Shown: piece after piece, positions 14,312 to 21,232 of the stretch
How the letters are laid out: every line of letters starts with the position of its first letter
Numbering within the stretch: position 1 is the first letter of the stretch
From: Paracoccaceae bacterium
GTDB taxonomy: Bacteria > Pseudomonadota > Alphaproteobacteria > Rhodobacterales > Rhodobacteraceae
Direction of reading: 5' to 3'
DNA: 21,232 nucleotides
Assembly (NCBI GenBank): GCA_023260935.1
Contig: JALQTL010000121.1
Coordinates: forward strand, 1-21,232
Translations under genes and position numbers: made by a program
The notes under the pieces: generated by a model
The model's input: the letters and a program-made list of their open reading frames with translations, nothing else
The model's database searches: none
Told to the model about the DNA's origin: nothing

Positions 14312-15712
14312 ATGACGAACGACACTTGGGGACAGGTCCGGGAAGAACTGATCAAGAGGGTGGGGCGCAATAATTACACGACGTGGATCGAGCCGCTGCG
14401 CCTTTCGGGGCTGTCTAACGGGGTTGCCCGGTTCGAGGTTCCCACGACGTTTTTTGGCGATTGGGTATCGCGCAACTTTTCCGATCACATCCGCGGCCAG
14501 CTTTCCGAAGCCGGGGCGACGGTAGATCGTGTGGAATTTGCCGTTGGCAGCGCGCGAAAGCCGGCGCAGCCAAAGGCTGCTGCCAAAGCGGCGGCGCCCG
14601 TCGATGGATCGGCCCCGAAGGTTGCCACCCCCCGCAAGGCCAGCCTCGGCCGCGCAGGGCAGGGCGAGGATATTCCCGGCGCCCAACTGGAGTCGCGCTT
14701 TACCTTTGAAAATTTCGTAGTCGGAAAGCCGAACGAGCTTGCCCACGCCGCTGCCCGCCGCGTTGCAGAAGGCGGCCCTGTCACCTTCAACCCGCTGTTT
14801 CTTTACGGTGGTGTCGGCTTGGGCAAGACGCACCTGATGAACGCCATCGCCCATGAATTGCAGGCCCGCCGCCCCGAGCTGCGTGTTCTGTATCTTTCCG
14901 CCGAACAGTTCATGTATCGCTTCGTTCAGGCACTGCGTGAACGTCAGATCATGGATTTCAAGGAATTGTTCCGGTCTGTGGACGTGCTGATGGTGGATGA
15001 CGTACAGTTCATCGCCGGAAAGGACAGCACGCAGGAAGAATTCTTCCACACGTTCAACGCACTGGTGGACCAGCACAAGCAGATCGTGATTTCCGCAGAC
15101 CGGGCCCCGGGCGAGATCAAGGATCTTGAAGATCGGATCAAGAGCCGCCTGCAATGCGGTCTGGTGGTGGATTTGCACCCGACCGATTATGAACTGCGCT
15201 TGGGCATCCTGCTGGCCAAGGTCGATCACTATCGCAACCAGTATCGCGGGCTGGTGATGCAGCCCGGCGTGCTGGAATTTCTGGCGCACCGCATCACCAC
15301 CAATGTCCGGGTGCTGGAAGGCGCCTTGATGCGGCTTTTCGCCTTTGCCAGCCTTGTGGGCCGCCCGATCGACCTTGATCTGGCACAGGAATGCCTTTCC
15401 GATATTCTGCGCACGTCGGAAAAGCGGCTGTCGATCGAGGAAATCCAGCGCAAGGTTGCCGAACATTATAACGTGCGCCTGTCCGATATCATCGGTCCCA
15501 AGCGCCTGCGCACCATCGCCCGCCCGCGCCAGGTGGCCATGTATCTGAGCAAGCATCTGACCAGCCGCTCTCTGCCCGAGATCGGACGCCGCTTCGGGGG
15601 GCGTGACCACACGACCATCATGCACGGCGTGCGCAAGATCGAAGAACTTATGGCGGCCGACAACCAGTTGGCGGATGATGTGCAACTTCTGAAAAGGCTG
15701 TTGCAAAGCTGA
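14312..15712 (+). CDS. dnaA: Chromosomal replication initiator DnaA
   Basis: DnaA binds origin boxes and, with ATP, melts the origin. The 466-residue product shows all four domains: domain I at 1-80 (WGQVREELIKRVGRNNYTTW), a short Ala/Pro/Lys-rich linker at about 81-125, the AAA+ domain from about 126 to 350, and the DNA-binding domain to the end. Walker A is GGVGLGKT at 166-173, Walker B VLMVDD at 225-230, the arginine-finger segment RIKSRL at 275-280, and the DnaA signature GRDHTTIMHGV at 430-440. The frame is open 46 codons further upstream, but that part is unlike any DnaA N-terminus; the ATG at 14312 is preceded by GGTCAGAGAG. dnaN follows after 164 bases. Confidence 0.97.
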   Translation: MTNDTWGQVREELIKRVGRNNYTTWIEPLRLSGLSNGVARFEVPTTFFGDWVSRNFSDHIRGQLSEAGATVDRVEFAVGSARKPAQPKAAAKAAAPVDGSAPKVATPRKASLGRAGQGEDIPGAQLESRFTFENFVVGKPNELAHAAARRVAEGGPVTFNPLFLYGGVGLGKTHLMNAIAHELQARRPELRVLYLSAEQFMYRFVQALRERQIMDFKELFRSVDVLMVDDVQFIAGKDSTQEEFFHTFNALVDQHKQIVISADRAPGEIKDLEDRIKSRLQCGLVVDLHPTDYELRLGILLAKVDHYRNQYRGLVMQPGVLEFLAHRITTNVRVLEGALMRLFAFASLVGRPIDLDLAQECLSDILRTSEKRLSIEEIQRKVAEHYNVRLSDIIGPKRLRTIARPRQVAMYLSKHLTSRSLPEIGRRFGGRDHTTIMHGVRKIEELMAADNQLADDVQLLKRLLQS

Positions 15713-15819
15713 TCCGGCATGGTGGGGGCACCCGTTTTGCCGTTCAGGGAACGGAGGCGGAACGGCTGCCCTTGACCTTCGCCGGAAAGCCCCACAATGT
15801 CAGGATAATCAGTTGTAAA

Positions 15820-15833
15820 CCGGCCGTGGCCGG
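15820..15833. repeat. Palindrome CCGGCC-GT-GGCCGG in the dnaA-dnaN gap, next to GGATAAT repeats
   Basis: The inverted repeat lies 44 bases before dnaN. GGATAAT occurs at 15803-15809 and again at 15832-15838, overlapping the right arm. The second contains GATAAT, five of six bases of a -10 element, so the palindrome could be an operator over a dnaN promoter; no good -35 is seen. A separate hairpin (CCGTTC-AGG-GAACGG, 15740-15754) follows dnaA but lacks a T run. Confidence 0.4.
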
Positions 15834-15876
15834 ATAATGTCGGCGTCCCTAATTCGGCCCGGCAGGGGGATGACAG

Positions 15877-16995
15877 ATGAAGCTTTCGATCGAACGCGGC
15901 ACGCTGCTCAAGGCGCTGTCTCAGGCGCAATCCGTGGTGGAGCGTCGCAATACCATTCCGATCCTTGCCAACGTGCTGATTGAGGCCGAGGGCGACCAGG
16001 TTTCTTTCCGGGCCACCGATCTGGATATCGAAGTGGTCGATCGTGCTTCTGCCGTTGTGGAACGGCCCGGTGCGACCACGGTTTCAGCCGTGATGCTGCA
16101 CGAAATTGTGCGTAAACTGCCCGATGGCGCCTTGGTGAACCTGACGGAAGACCCGGCTTCGGGGCGCCTGACGATCACGGCGGGCCGCTCGACCTTCAGC
16201 CTGGCGACCTTGCCGAAGGAAGATTTCCCGGTGATGGCGACATCGGAATATGCCTCGAACTTCTCGGCCCCCGCCCCGGCGTTGCGTCGCCTGTTCGACA
16301 AGGCGAAATTCGCTATCTCGACTGAAGAGACGCGGTATTACCTGAACGGTGTCTACCTGCATGTGGCATCGGGCGAAGATGGGCCCGTCTTGCGCGCGGT
16401 GGCCACTGATGGGCACCGCCTTGCCCGGATCGACGCGCCGCTTCCCGACGGCGCTACAGGGATGCCCGGCGTGATCGTGCCCCGCAAGACGGTGGGTGAA
16501 TTGCGCAAGCTGCTGGATGATGACGAGGCGACCATCGCGGTTTCGGTTTCCGAAACCAAGATCCGCTTCGCGACACCGGCCATCACGCTGACATCAAAGG
16601 TCATCGACGGGACGTTCCCCGATTATACCCGGGTGATCCCGATGGGGAACACCCGCAGGCTTGAAGTAGACGCCTCGGAATTCGCAAAAGCGGTGGATCG
16701 TGTGGCCACCGTGTCAAGCGAGCGGTCGCGGGCGGTAAAGCTGGCGCTGGACGAGGACCGCTTGGTGCTTTCGGTCAATTCGCCCGACAGTGGGGCGGCC
16801 GAGGAAGAACTGGCGGTGGCCTATGGCGATGAACGGCTGGAGATCGGGTTCAATGCCAAATACCTGTTGGAAATCGCCAGCCAGGTTGACCGGGAGAATG
16901 CGGTTTTCCTGTTCAATTCGTCCGGCGATCCGACGCTGATGCGCGAGGGCAACGACACCAGCGCGATCTATGTCGTCATGCCGATGCGCGTATGA
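15877..16995 (+). CDS. dnaN: DNA polymerase III beta subunit (sliding clamp)
   Basis: The beta clamp is a ring-shaped dimer that tethers DNA polymerase III and many repair proteins to DNA. The 372-residue product has the normal length and the three repeated clamp domains (about 1-120, 125-245, 247-372). It begins MKLSIERGTLLKALSQAQSV and has family patterns such as RRNTIPILANVLIEA in domain 1, RYYLNGVYLH and VATDGHRLARID in domain 2, and the C-terminal FLFNSSGDPTLMREGN with a final YVVMPMRV, where the hydrophobic pocket for partner peptides is formed. The ATG at 15877 follows AGGGGGATGACAG. It lies between dnaA and recF, as in many bacteria. Confidence 0.97.
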   Translation: MKLSIERGTLLKALSQAQSVVERRNTIPILANVLIEAEGDQVSFRATDLDIEVVDRASAVVERPGATTVSAVMLHEIVRKLPDGALVNLTEDPASGRLTITAGRSTFSLATLPKEDFPVMATSEYASNFSAPAPALRRLFDKAKFAISTEETRYYLNGVYLHVASGEDGPVLRAVATDGHRLARIDAPLPDGATGMPGVIVPRKTVGELRKLLDDDEATIAVSVSETKIRFATPAITLTSKVIDGTFPDYTRVIPMGNTRRLEVDASEFAKAVDRVATVSSERSRAVKLALDEDRLVLSVNSPDSGAAEEELAVAYGDERLEIGFNAKYLLEIASQVDRENAVFLFNSSGDPTLMREGNDTSAIYVVMPMRV

Positions 16996-17006
16996 CAAAT
17001 GGCGAT

Positions 17007-17060
17007 GGGGGGCTTTGCCCCCCGGGCGGCCCCCCGGGGTATTTATGAACAGATGAAAGG
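17007..17060. repeat. GC-rich double hairpin between dnaN and recF, possible dispersed repeat
   Basis: GGGGGGC-TTT-GCCCCCC (17007-17023) forms a 7-base-pair hairpin that overlaps a second inverted repeat CCCCGGG/CCCGGGG (17020-17026 and 17033-17039); only one can form fully at a time. The block continues GTATTTATGAACAGATGAAA up to the recF ribosome site. It could act as a weak terminator or switch. From memory, elements of this shape recur between genes in Rhodobacteraceae; only one copy is in this window. Confidence 0.5.
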
Positions 17061-17069
17061 GGTGCCGGT

Positions 17070-18158
17070 GTGAGCGGCCTTGCGATCACATCGCTGCAAC
17101 TTTCGCACTTTCGCAGTCACCGCCTGACGCGCATGGCATTTGACGGCCGGCCCGTTGCGATTTTCGGGCCGAATGGCGCAGGCAAGACCAATGTGCTGGA
17201 GGCCGTATCGCTGCTGTCGCCCGGGCGCGGGTTGCGGCGGGCGGGAGCCGAAGATCTGGCCCGGAAACCAGAGCATCTTGGCTGGAAGATCGTGGCCGAG
17301 ATGAACGGGCTGGCCGGGGCCCATCATGTGGAAACGGGCGCCGATGCCGGCGAGACGCGGTTTTTGCGGATTGATGGCAAGGCGTCGACGCAGGCCATGC
17401 TGGGCCGGATTGCCAGGGTTCTTTGGCTGGTGCCTGCGATGGACCGGCTTTGGATTGAGGCGGCGGAAGGCCGGCGCCGGTTTCTGGATCGTATGACGCT
17501 GAGCTTTCAGCCCGATCATGGCGATGCGGTGCTTGCCTATGAAAAGGCGATGCGCGACCGGAACCGGCTGCTGCGCGACCAGGTCAGCGATCCGCATTGG
17601 TATGGCGCGCTGGAAAGCCGGATGGCAGAGGCGGCGACAGTGATTTCGAACAATCGTCTGGCTGCGATCGCGCGCCTGATGCGTGCGCAGGATGATGCCG
17701 AAACAGCCTTTCCAAAGGCGGGTCTGCGGATAGAACATCCCGAGGAAGAGCCGGCTGATCTCGCACTGGCTTTGGCAGAGTTCAGGCGGCGCGATCTTGC
17801 GGCGGGGCGCACCTTGCTGGGGCCGCACCGTGTAGATCTGGGGGCGACCTTTGCCGCCAAGGGCGTGCCGGCGGCGCAATGTTCGACAGGGGAACAGAAG
17901 GCCCTTCTGATCAGCCTGATCCTTGCCAATGCCCGTGCCCTTGCCGCCGATCTGGGCAGGGCGCCTATCTTGCTCATGGACGAGGTGGCGGCGCATCTGG
18001 ACGCCGATCGCCGGGCGGCGCTTTATGACGAGATTTGTGCGCTGGGGGCGCAGGCCTTGATGACGGGAACGGAGCCGGGGCTGTTTGACAGTCTTGGGGA
18101 AAGGGCGCAAAGCTTTGCCGTTGTCGAAGAAGGCGGCGTTTCCCGCGTTATGCCCTAG
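17070..18158 (+). CDS. recF: DNA replication and repair protein RecF
   Basis: RecF is an SMC/Rad50-like ATPase that, with RecO and RecR, loads RecA at gaps in DNA. The 362-residue product has Walker A GPNGAGKT at 33-40 after the typical LSHFRSHRLTRM start, the ABC-type signature CSTGEQKALLISL from residue 271, Walker B ILLMDE at 300-305 and the D-loop AHLD at 308-311. It lacks the long coiled coil of SMC proteins, as RecF does. The start is a GTG at 17070, preceded by AAAGGGG; no suitable ATG lies nearby. It follows dnaN by 74 bases, with the hairpin element between, and runs almost directly into the VOC gene. Confidence 0.95.
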   Translation: MSGLAITSLQLSHFRSHRLTRMAFDGRPVAIFGPNGAGKTNVLEAVSLLSPGRGLRRAGAEDLARKPEHLGWKIVAEMNGLAGAHHVETGADAGETRFLRIDGKASTQAMLGRIARVLWLVPAMDRLWIEAAEGRRRFLDRMTLSFQPDHGDAVLAYEKAMRDRNRLLRDQVSDPHWYGALESRMAEAATVISNNRLAAIARLMRAQDDAETAFPKAGLRIEHPEEEPADLALALAEFRRRDLAAGRTLLGPHRVDLGATFAAKGVPAAQCSTGEQKALLISLILANARALAADLGRAPILLMDEVAAHLDADRRAALYDEICALGAQALMTGTEPGLFDSLGERAQSFAVVEEGGVSRVMP

Positions 18159-18165
18159 TGATGGA

Positions 18166-18594
18166 ATGACCCCCCAGCGCGTAACCCTGATCACCCTTGG
18201 CGTGGCCGATCTGGCGACTTCGCGCGCTTTTTACGGCAGGCTTGGATGGGTCGAACATGGGCAAAGCCAGTCGGGCGTGGCTTTCTATCAGATGCAGGGT
18301 GCTGTGCTGGGGCTGTTTGACGTGAACGAACTTGCTGCCGATCAGGGGCGTCCCGGGGTGACGCTGGGTGTGGGGGCGGTGACGCTGGCGCAGAACTATG
18401 CCACCGAAGCCGAGGTGGACGCGGCATTCGCGGCGGCCCTTGAGGCCGGGGGGCAAGCACTGAGGATGCCCGAAAAGGTGTTCTGGGGCGGTTATTCAGG
18501 GTATTGGGCCGATCCTGACGGTCATGTCTGGGAACTGGCGATGAACCCGTTCTGGCCCTTGGCCGATGATGGCAGTTTGACCCTTCCTGGATGA
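18166..18594 (+). CDS. VOC-family (glyoxalase/bleomycin-resistance fold) protein
   Basis: The 142-residue product has two beta-alpha-beta-beta-beta modules of the vicinal-oxygen-chelate fold. It starts MTPQRVTLITLGVADLATSR, then AFYGRLGWVE; the second half ends with SGYWADPDGHVWELAMNPFW, the family's hallmark, whose glutamate is the usual metal ligand. The substrate cannot be told. The frame is open upstream inside recF; the ATG at 18166, seven bases past the recF stop, gives the natural domain start, though the ribosome site is weak. It lies six bases before the LysE-family gene, so these two are probably read with recF. A link with DNA repair is not implied. Confidence 0.88.
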   Translation: MTPQRVTLITLGVADLATSRAFYGRLGWVEHGQSQSGVAFYQMQGAVLGLFDVNELAADQGRPGVTLGVGAVTLAQNYATEAEVDAAFAAALEAGGQALRMPEKVFWGGYSGYWADPDGHVWELAMNPFWPLADDGSLTLPG

Positions 18595-18600
18595 TCTGAA

Positions 18601-19221
18601 ATGACAATTACCTTGCATCAACTGCTGCTTTACGCTGGCGGCATGGCCGTTCTCTGGGTCATTCCCGGGCCTGTCTGGGTCGCGCTTACGGCGCGCGCCC
18701 TTTCGGGTGGGATAGCCGGGGCCTGGCCCTTGGCCGTGGGCGTGGCGCTGGGGGATCTGGTCTGGCCGCTTTGCGCCATTTTCGGCCTGACCTGGGTGCT
18801 GTCGGTCTATGGTGGGTTTCTGGAGGCGTTGCGTTGGGTGGCGGCAGCGGTTTTCCTGTTCATGGGGATTTCCCTGTTCCGCGCGCCTGTGGCAGCCTTG
18901 CGGCCTGACAGCCGGTTGACACGCCCCGGCCTTTGGGCGGGTTTTGCCGTGGGCCTTGCCGCGGTCATTGGCAACCCCAAGGCGATCCTGTTCTACATGG
19001 GGGTCTTGCCGGGCTTTTTTGATCTGAGCCGCGTGAACGGTGCCGATGTCGTGGCCATCATTCTGGTGTCGGCGCTGGTTCCGATGTTTGGAAACCTGTG
19101 TCTTGCACTGTTTCTGGACAGGGCACGCCGCCTGCTGCAAAGCCCGGAAAGCCTGCGTCGGCTGAACCGGGTATCGGGTGCGCTGCTGGTGCTGGTCGGG
19201 CTGGTTATTCCCTTTACCTGA
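18601..19221 (+). CDS. LysE/RhtB-family amino-acid exporter
   Basis: The 206-residue product is an inner-membrane protein with five to six hydrophobic segments, the usual size for LysE/RhtB exporters, which expel amino acids such as lysine, threonine or homoserine. Family features are the N-terminal VIPGPVWVALTARALSGG (the PGP motif) at about residues 20-37, GVALGDLVWPLCAIFG, and GLAAVIGNPKAILFYMGVLP in the middle, where NPKA is typical. The C-terminal helix ends LLVLVGLVIPFT. The ATG at 18601 follows the VOC stop by six bases; the ribosome site is weak, so translation may be coupled. The substrate is unknown. Confidence 0.88.
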   Translation: MTITLHQLLLYAGGMAVLWVIPGPVWVALTARALSGGIAGAWPLAVGVALGDLVWPLCAIFGLTWVLSVYGGFLEALRWVAAAVFLFMGISLFRAPVAALRPDSRLTRPGLWAGFAVGLAAVIGNPKAILFYMGVLPGFFDLSRVNGADVVAIILVSALVPMFGNLCLALFLDRARRLLQSPESLRRLNRVSGALLVLVGLVIPFT

Positions 19222-19407
19222 CCCACGGCCGCCAGTGGATTGACCCCTGCGGAATTGGTGCCTGATTTGCCCTGCTTTGGGGGCCAGGCAAAGCTTGCTC
19301 AGGCAAGGGGAAAGGCGGGGGGAAACGGCCTGAATCTTGTGGCCAAGGGGTGACATGGCTGGCCCCAACCGCTATAAATTGACGGCAATTTGAGGGATGC
19401 AGCGCAC
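19222..19407 (+). promoter_or_regulatory. gyrB promoter and leader region
   Basis: GTGACA (19350-19355) and TATAAA (19373-19378) are spaced by exactly 17 bases; each matches five of six sigma-70 consensus bases. Transcription would begin near 19385, giving a 23-base leader with GAGGGA before the gyrB ATG. Upstream, TTTGCC/GGCAAA (19266-19271 and 19287-19292) forms a loose inverted repeat after the exporter gene, without a T run. Confidence 0.7.
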
Positions 19408-21232
19408 ATGGCCGAAGAAGCCAAGAAACCCGCCGAATATGGTGCGGATTCGATCAAGGTTCTCAAGGGGTTGGAGGCGGTTCGCAAGCGCCCCGGGATG
19501 TATATTGGCGATACCGATGATGGCAGCGGCTTGCACCACATGGTGTATGAGGTTGTAGATAACGGCATCGACGAGGCGCTGGCTGGTCACGCAACTGCCG
19601 TCACGGTGAAGATCCATGCCGATTCCAGTGTTTCCGTGCGTGACAATGGCCGCGGCATTCCGGTTGACATGCATGCCGAGGAAGGCGTTTCGGCGGCCGA
19701 GGTCATCATGACCCAGCTTCATGCCGGCGGAAAGTTCAATAATACCGATGACGGTGGCAATGCCTACAAGGTTTCGGGCGGCCTCCATGGGGTTGGCGTT
19801 TCGGTTGTGAACGCCCTGTCGGACTGGCTGGAATTGCGGGTCTGGCGCAATGACAAGGAATATTTCGCCCGCTTCGAAAACGGCGAAACGGTGGAGCATG
19901 TGCGCGAAGTGGGCGACGCGCCGGGGCAGAAGGGCACCGAGGTGCGCTTCATGGCTAGTTCCAAGACCAACCGCCCGGACGGCACGTTCAGCAATCTGGA
20001 CTATGTGTTCAAGACGCTGGAGACGCGCCTGCGCGAACTGGCCTTCCTGAATTCTGGTGTGCGCATCATCATCGAGGATGAGCGCCCTGCTGAACCGCTG
20101 AAGACGGAACTGTTCTACGAAGGCGGCGTCAAGGAATTCGTCAAATACCTTGACCGTTCCAAGACATCCGTGATGCCGGAACCGATCTATATGACGGGCG
20201 AACGCAACGGCATCGGCGTCGAAGTGGCGATGTGGTGGAACGACAGCTACCACGAAAACGTACTGCCCTTTACCAACAACATCCCGCAGCGCGATGGCGG
20301 CACCCATCTGGCGGGCTTCCGGGGCGCGCTGACGCGGACGATCAACGCCTATGCCCAGGCCAGCGGGATCGCACGGAAAGAGAAGGTTGATTTCACCGGC
20401 GATGACGCGCGCGAAGGCCTGACCTGCGTGCTGAGTGTCAAGGTGCCTGATCCGAAGTTTTCCAGCCAGACCAAGGACAAGCTGGTCAGTTCCGAAGTGC
20501 GCCCTGCGGTCGAGAATCTGGTCAACGAAAAGCTGGCCGAGTGGTTCGAGGAAAACCCCGCGAATGCCCGCATCATCGTGGGCAAGATCATCGAGGCAGC
20601 TTTGGCGCGCGAAGCGGCCCGCAAGGCACGCGAACTTACCCGGCGCAAAACGGCGCTGGATGTGGCGAGCCTGCCCGGAAAGCTGGCCGATTGTCAGGAA
20701 CGCGATCCGGCTAAATCCGAACTTTTCCTCGTCGAGGGGGATTCGGCCGGCGGGTCGGCGAAACAGGGCCGAAGCCGGGCCAATCAGGCGGTGCTGCCCC
20801 TGCGCGGCAAGATCCTGAACGTGGAACGCGCCCGGTTTGACCGGATGCTTTCCAGTCAGGAAATCGGCACCCTGATCACCGCGCTTGGCACCGGGATCGG
20901 GCGGGATGAGTTCGATATCGGCAAGCTGCGCTACCACAAGATCGTCATCATGACGGACGCCGATGTTGATGGCGCGCATATCCGCACGCTGCTTTTGACC
21001 TTCTTCTTCCGGCAGATGCCGCAGTTGATCGAAGGCGGCTACCTCTATATCGCGCAGCCGCCTCTGTATAAGGTTTCGCGTGGAAAATCAGAGGTTTACC
21101 TGAAGGATCAGGCTGCCCTGGACGATTATCTGATCGAAATGGGTGTCGAAGGAGCGGTTTTGCGGCTGACCTCGGGGGAAGAGATTGCCGGGGCGGATCT
21201 GGCGCGCGTGATCGAAGGGGCGCGCGCATTCC
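19408..21232 (+). CDS. gyrB: DNA gyrase subunit B (partial, C-terminal part missing)
   Basis: GyrB supplies the ATPase of gyrase, which introduces negative supercoils. The window holds 608 codons of an expected 800 or so; the rest lies beyond the right edge. Visible are the GHKL ATPase motifs EVVDNGIDEA at 48-57, RDNGRGIPVD at 78-87 and GGLHGVGVSVVNALS at 124-138, then the transducer domain. The TOPRIM domain follows, with FLVEGDSAGGSA (catalytic Glu443) and the metal-binding TDADVDGAH (Asp517, Asp519). The segment AKQGRSRANQAVLPLRGK is typical of alphaproteobacteria. No stop or frameshift interrupts the part seen. The ATG at 19408 follows GAGGGA and a good promoter. Confidence 0.97.
   Translation, partial: MAEEAKKPAEYGADSIKVLKGLEAVRKRPGMYIGDTDDGSGLHHMVYEVVDNGIDEALAGHATAVTVKIHADSSVSVRDNGRGIPVDMHAEEGVSAAEVIMTQLHAGGKFNNTDDGGNAYKVSGGLHGVGVSVVNALSDWLELRVWRNDKEYFARFENGETVEHVREVGDAPGQKGTEVRFMASSKTNRPDGTFSNLDYVFKTLETRLRELAFLNSGVRIIIEDERPAEPLKTELFYEGGVKEFVKYLDRSKTSVMPEPIYMTGERNGIGVEVAMWWNDSYHENVLPFTNNIPQRDGGTHLAGFRGALTRTINAYAQASGIARKEKVDFTGDDAREGLTCVLSVKVPDPKFSSQTKDKLVSSEVRPAVENLVNEKLAEWFEENPANARIIVGKIIEAALAREAARKARELTRRKTALDVASLPGKLADCQERDPAKSELFLVEGDSAGGSAKQGRSRANQAVLPLRGKILNVERARFDRMLSSQEIGTLITALGTGIGRDEFDIGKLRYHKIVIMTDADVDGAHIRTLLLTFFFRQMPQLIEGGYLYIAQPPLYKVSRGKSEVYLKDQAALDDYLIEMGVEGAVLRLTSGEEIAGADLARVIEGARAF

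Noticed and set aside
19372..20979. 535-codon open frame on the minus strand
   Set aside because: It is antisense to gyrB, whose ATPase and TOPRIM motifs are clear; high GC content makes long antisense frames common. The same holds for 14303-15706 (dnaA), 17043-18194 (recF) and 1271-2581 (fliI).

Overview
The window looks like a chromosomal segment of a high-GC alphaproteobacterium, most likely of the Rhodobacteraceae (Rhodobacter/Paracoccus-like). The signs are the dnaA-dnaN-recF-gyrB series, the adjoining ubiB-ubiE / mutM / enoyl-CoA hydratase / rpsT block, and a flagellar cluster carrying the alphaproteobacterial flagellin regulators flaF and flbT and a DUF1217-type gene. No tRNA, rRNA, CRISPR, insertion sequence or prophage was seen. 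I found no previously undescribed multi-gene system; the points of interest are small: one interrupted gene, several regulatory structures and two poorly characterised flagellar genes.

Bases 1-8346 are a flagellar cluster. On the minus strand, reading leftward, flgB-flgC-fliE-fliQ (fliQ runs off the left edge) encode rod proteins, the MS-ring/rod adapter and an export-gate subunit. Divergent from flgB is fliI, the export ATPase. Facing fliI is the minus-strand series fliC-flaF-flbT-DUF1217 gene: flagellin, its two regulators in translationally coupled order, and a gene of unknown role. Upstream of fliC, also on the minus strand, are a rod-binding FlgJ-like protein and a small FlgN-like candidate chaperone. 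Divergent from these are fliK (hook length) and flgD (hook cap) on the plus strand.

Bases 8399-9217 hold a phosphotransferase-family gene broken by an in-frame TAG in its nucleotide-binding loop. It marks the boundary between the flagellar cluster and housekeeping genes. ubiB and ubiE (ubiquinone synthesis) lie on the minus strand, divergent from mutM (8-oxoguanine repair). Then come an enoyl-CoA hydratase gene and rpsT, which ends in a strong intrinsic terminator.

After a 523-base gene-free stretch come dnaA, dnaN, recF, a VOC-family gene, a LysE-family exporter gene and gyrB (truncated by the right edge), all on the plus strand: replication initiator, sliding clamp, gap-repair ATPase and gyrase subunit B. 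No cluster of DnaA boxes was found next to dnaA, so the origin is not evident here. A good sigma-70-type promoter precedes gyrB, and a GC-rich double hairpin lies between dnaN and recF.
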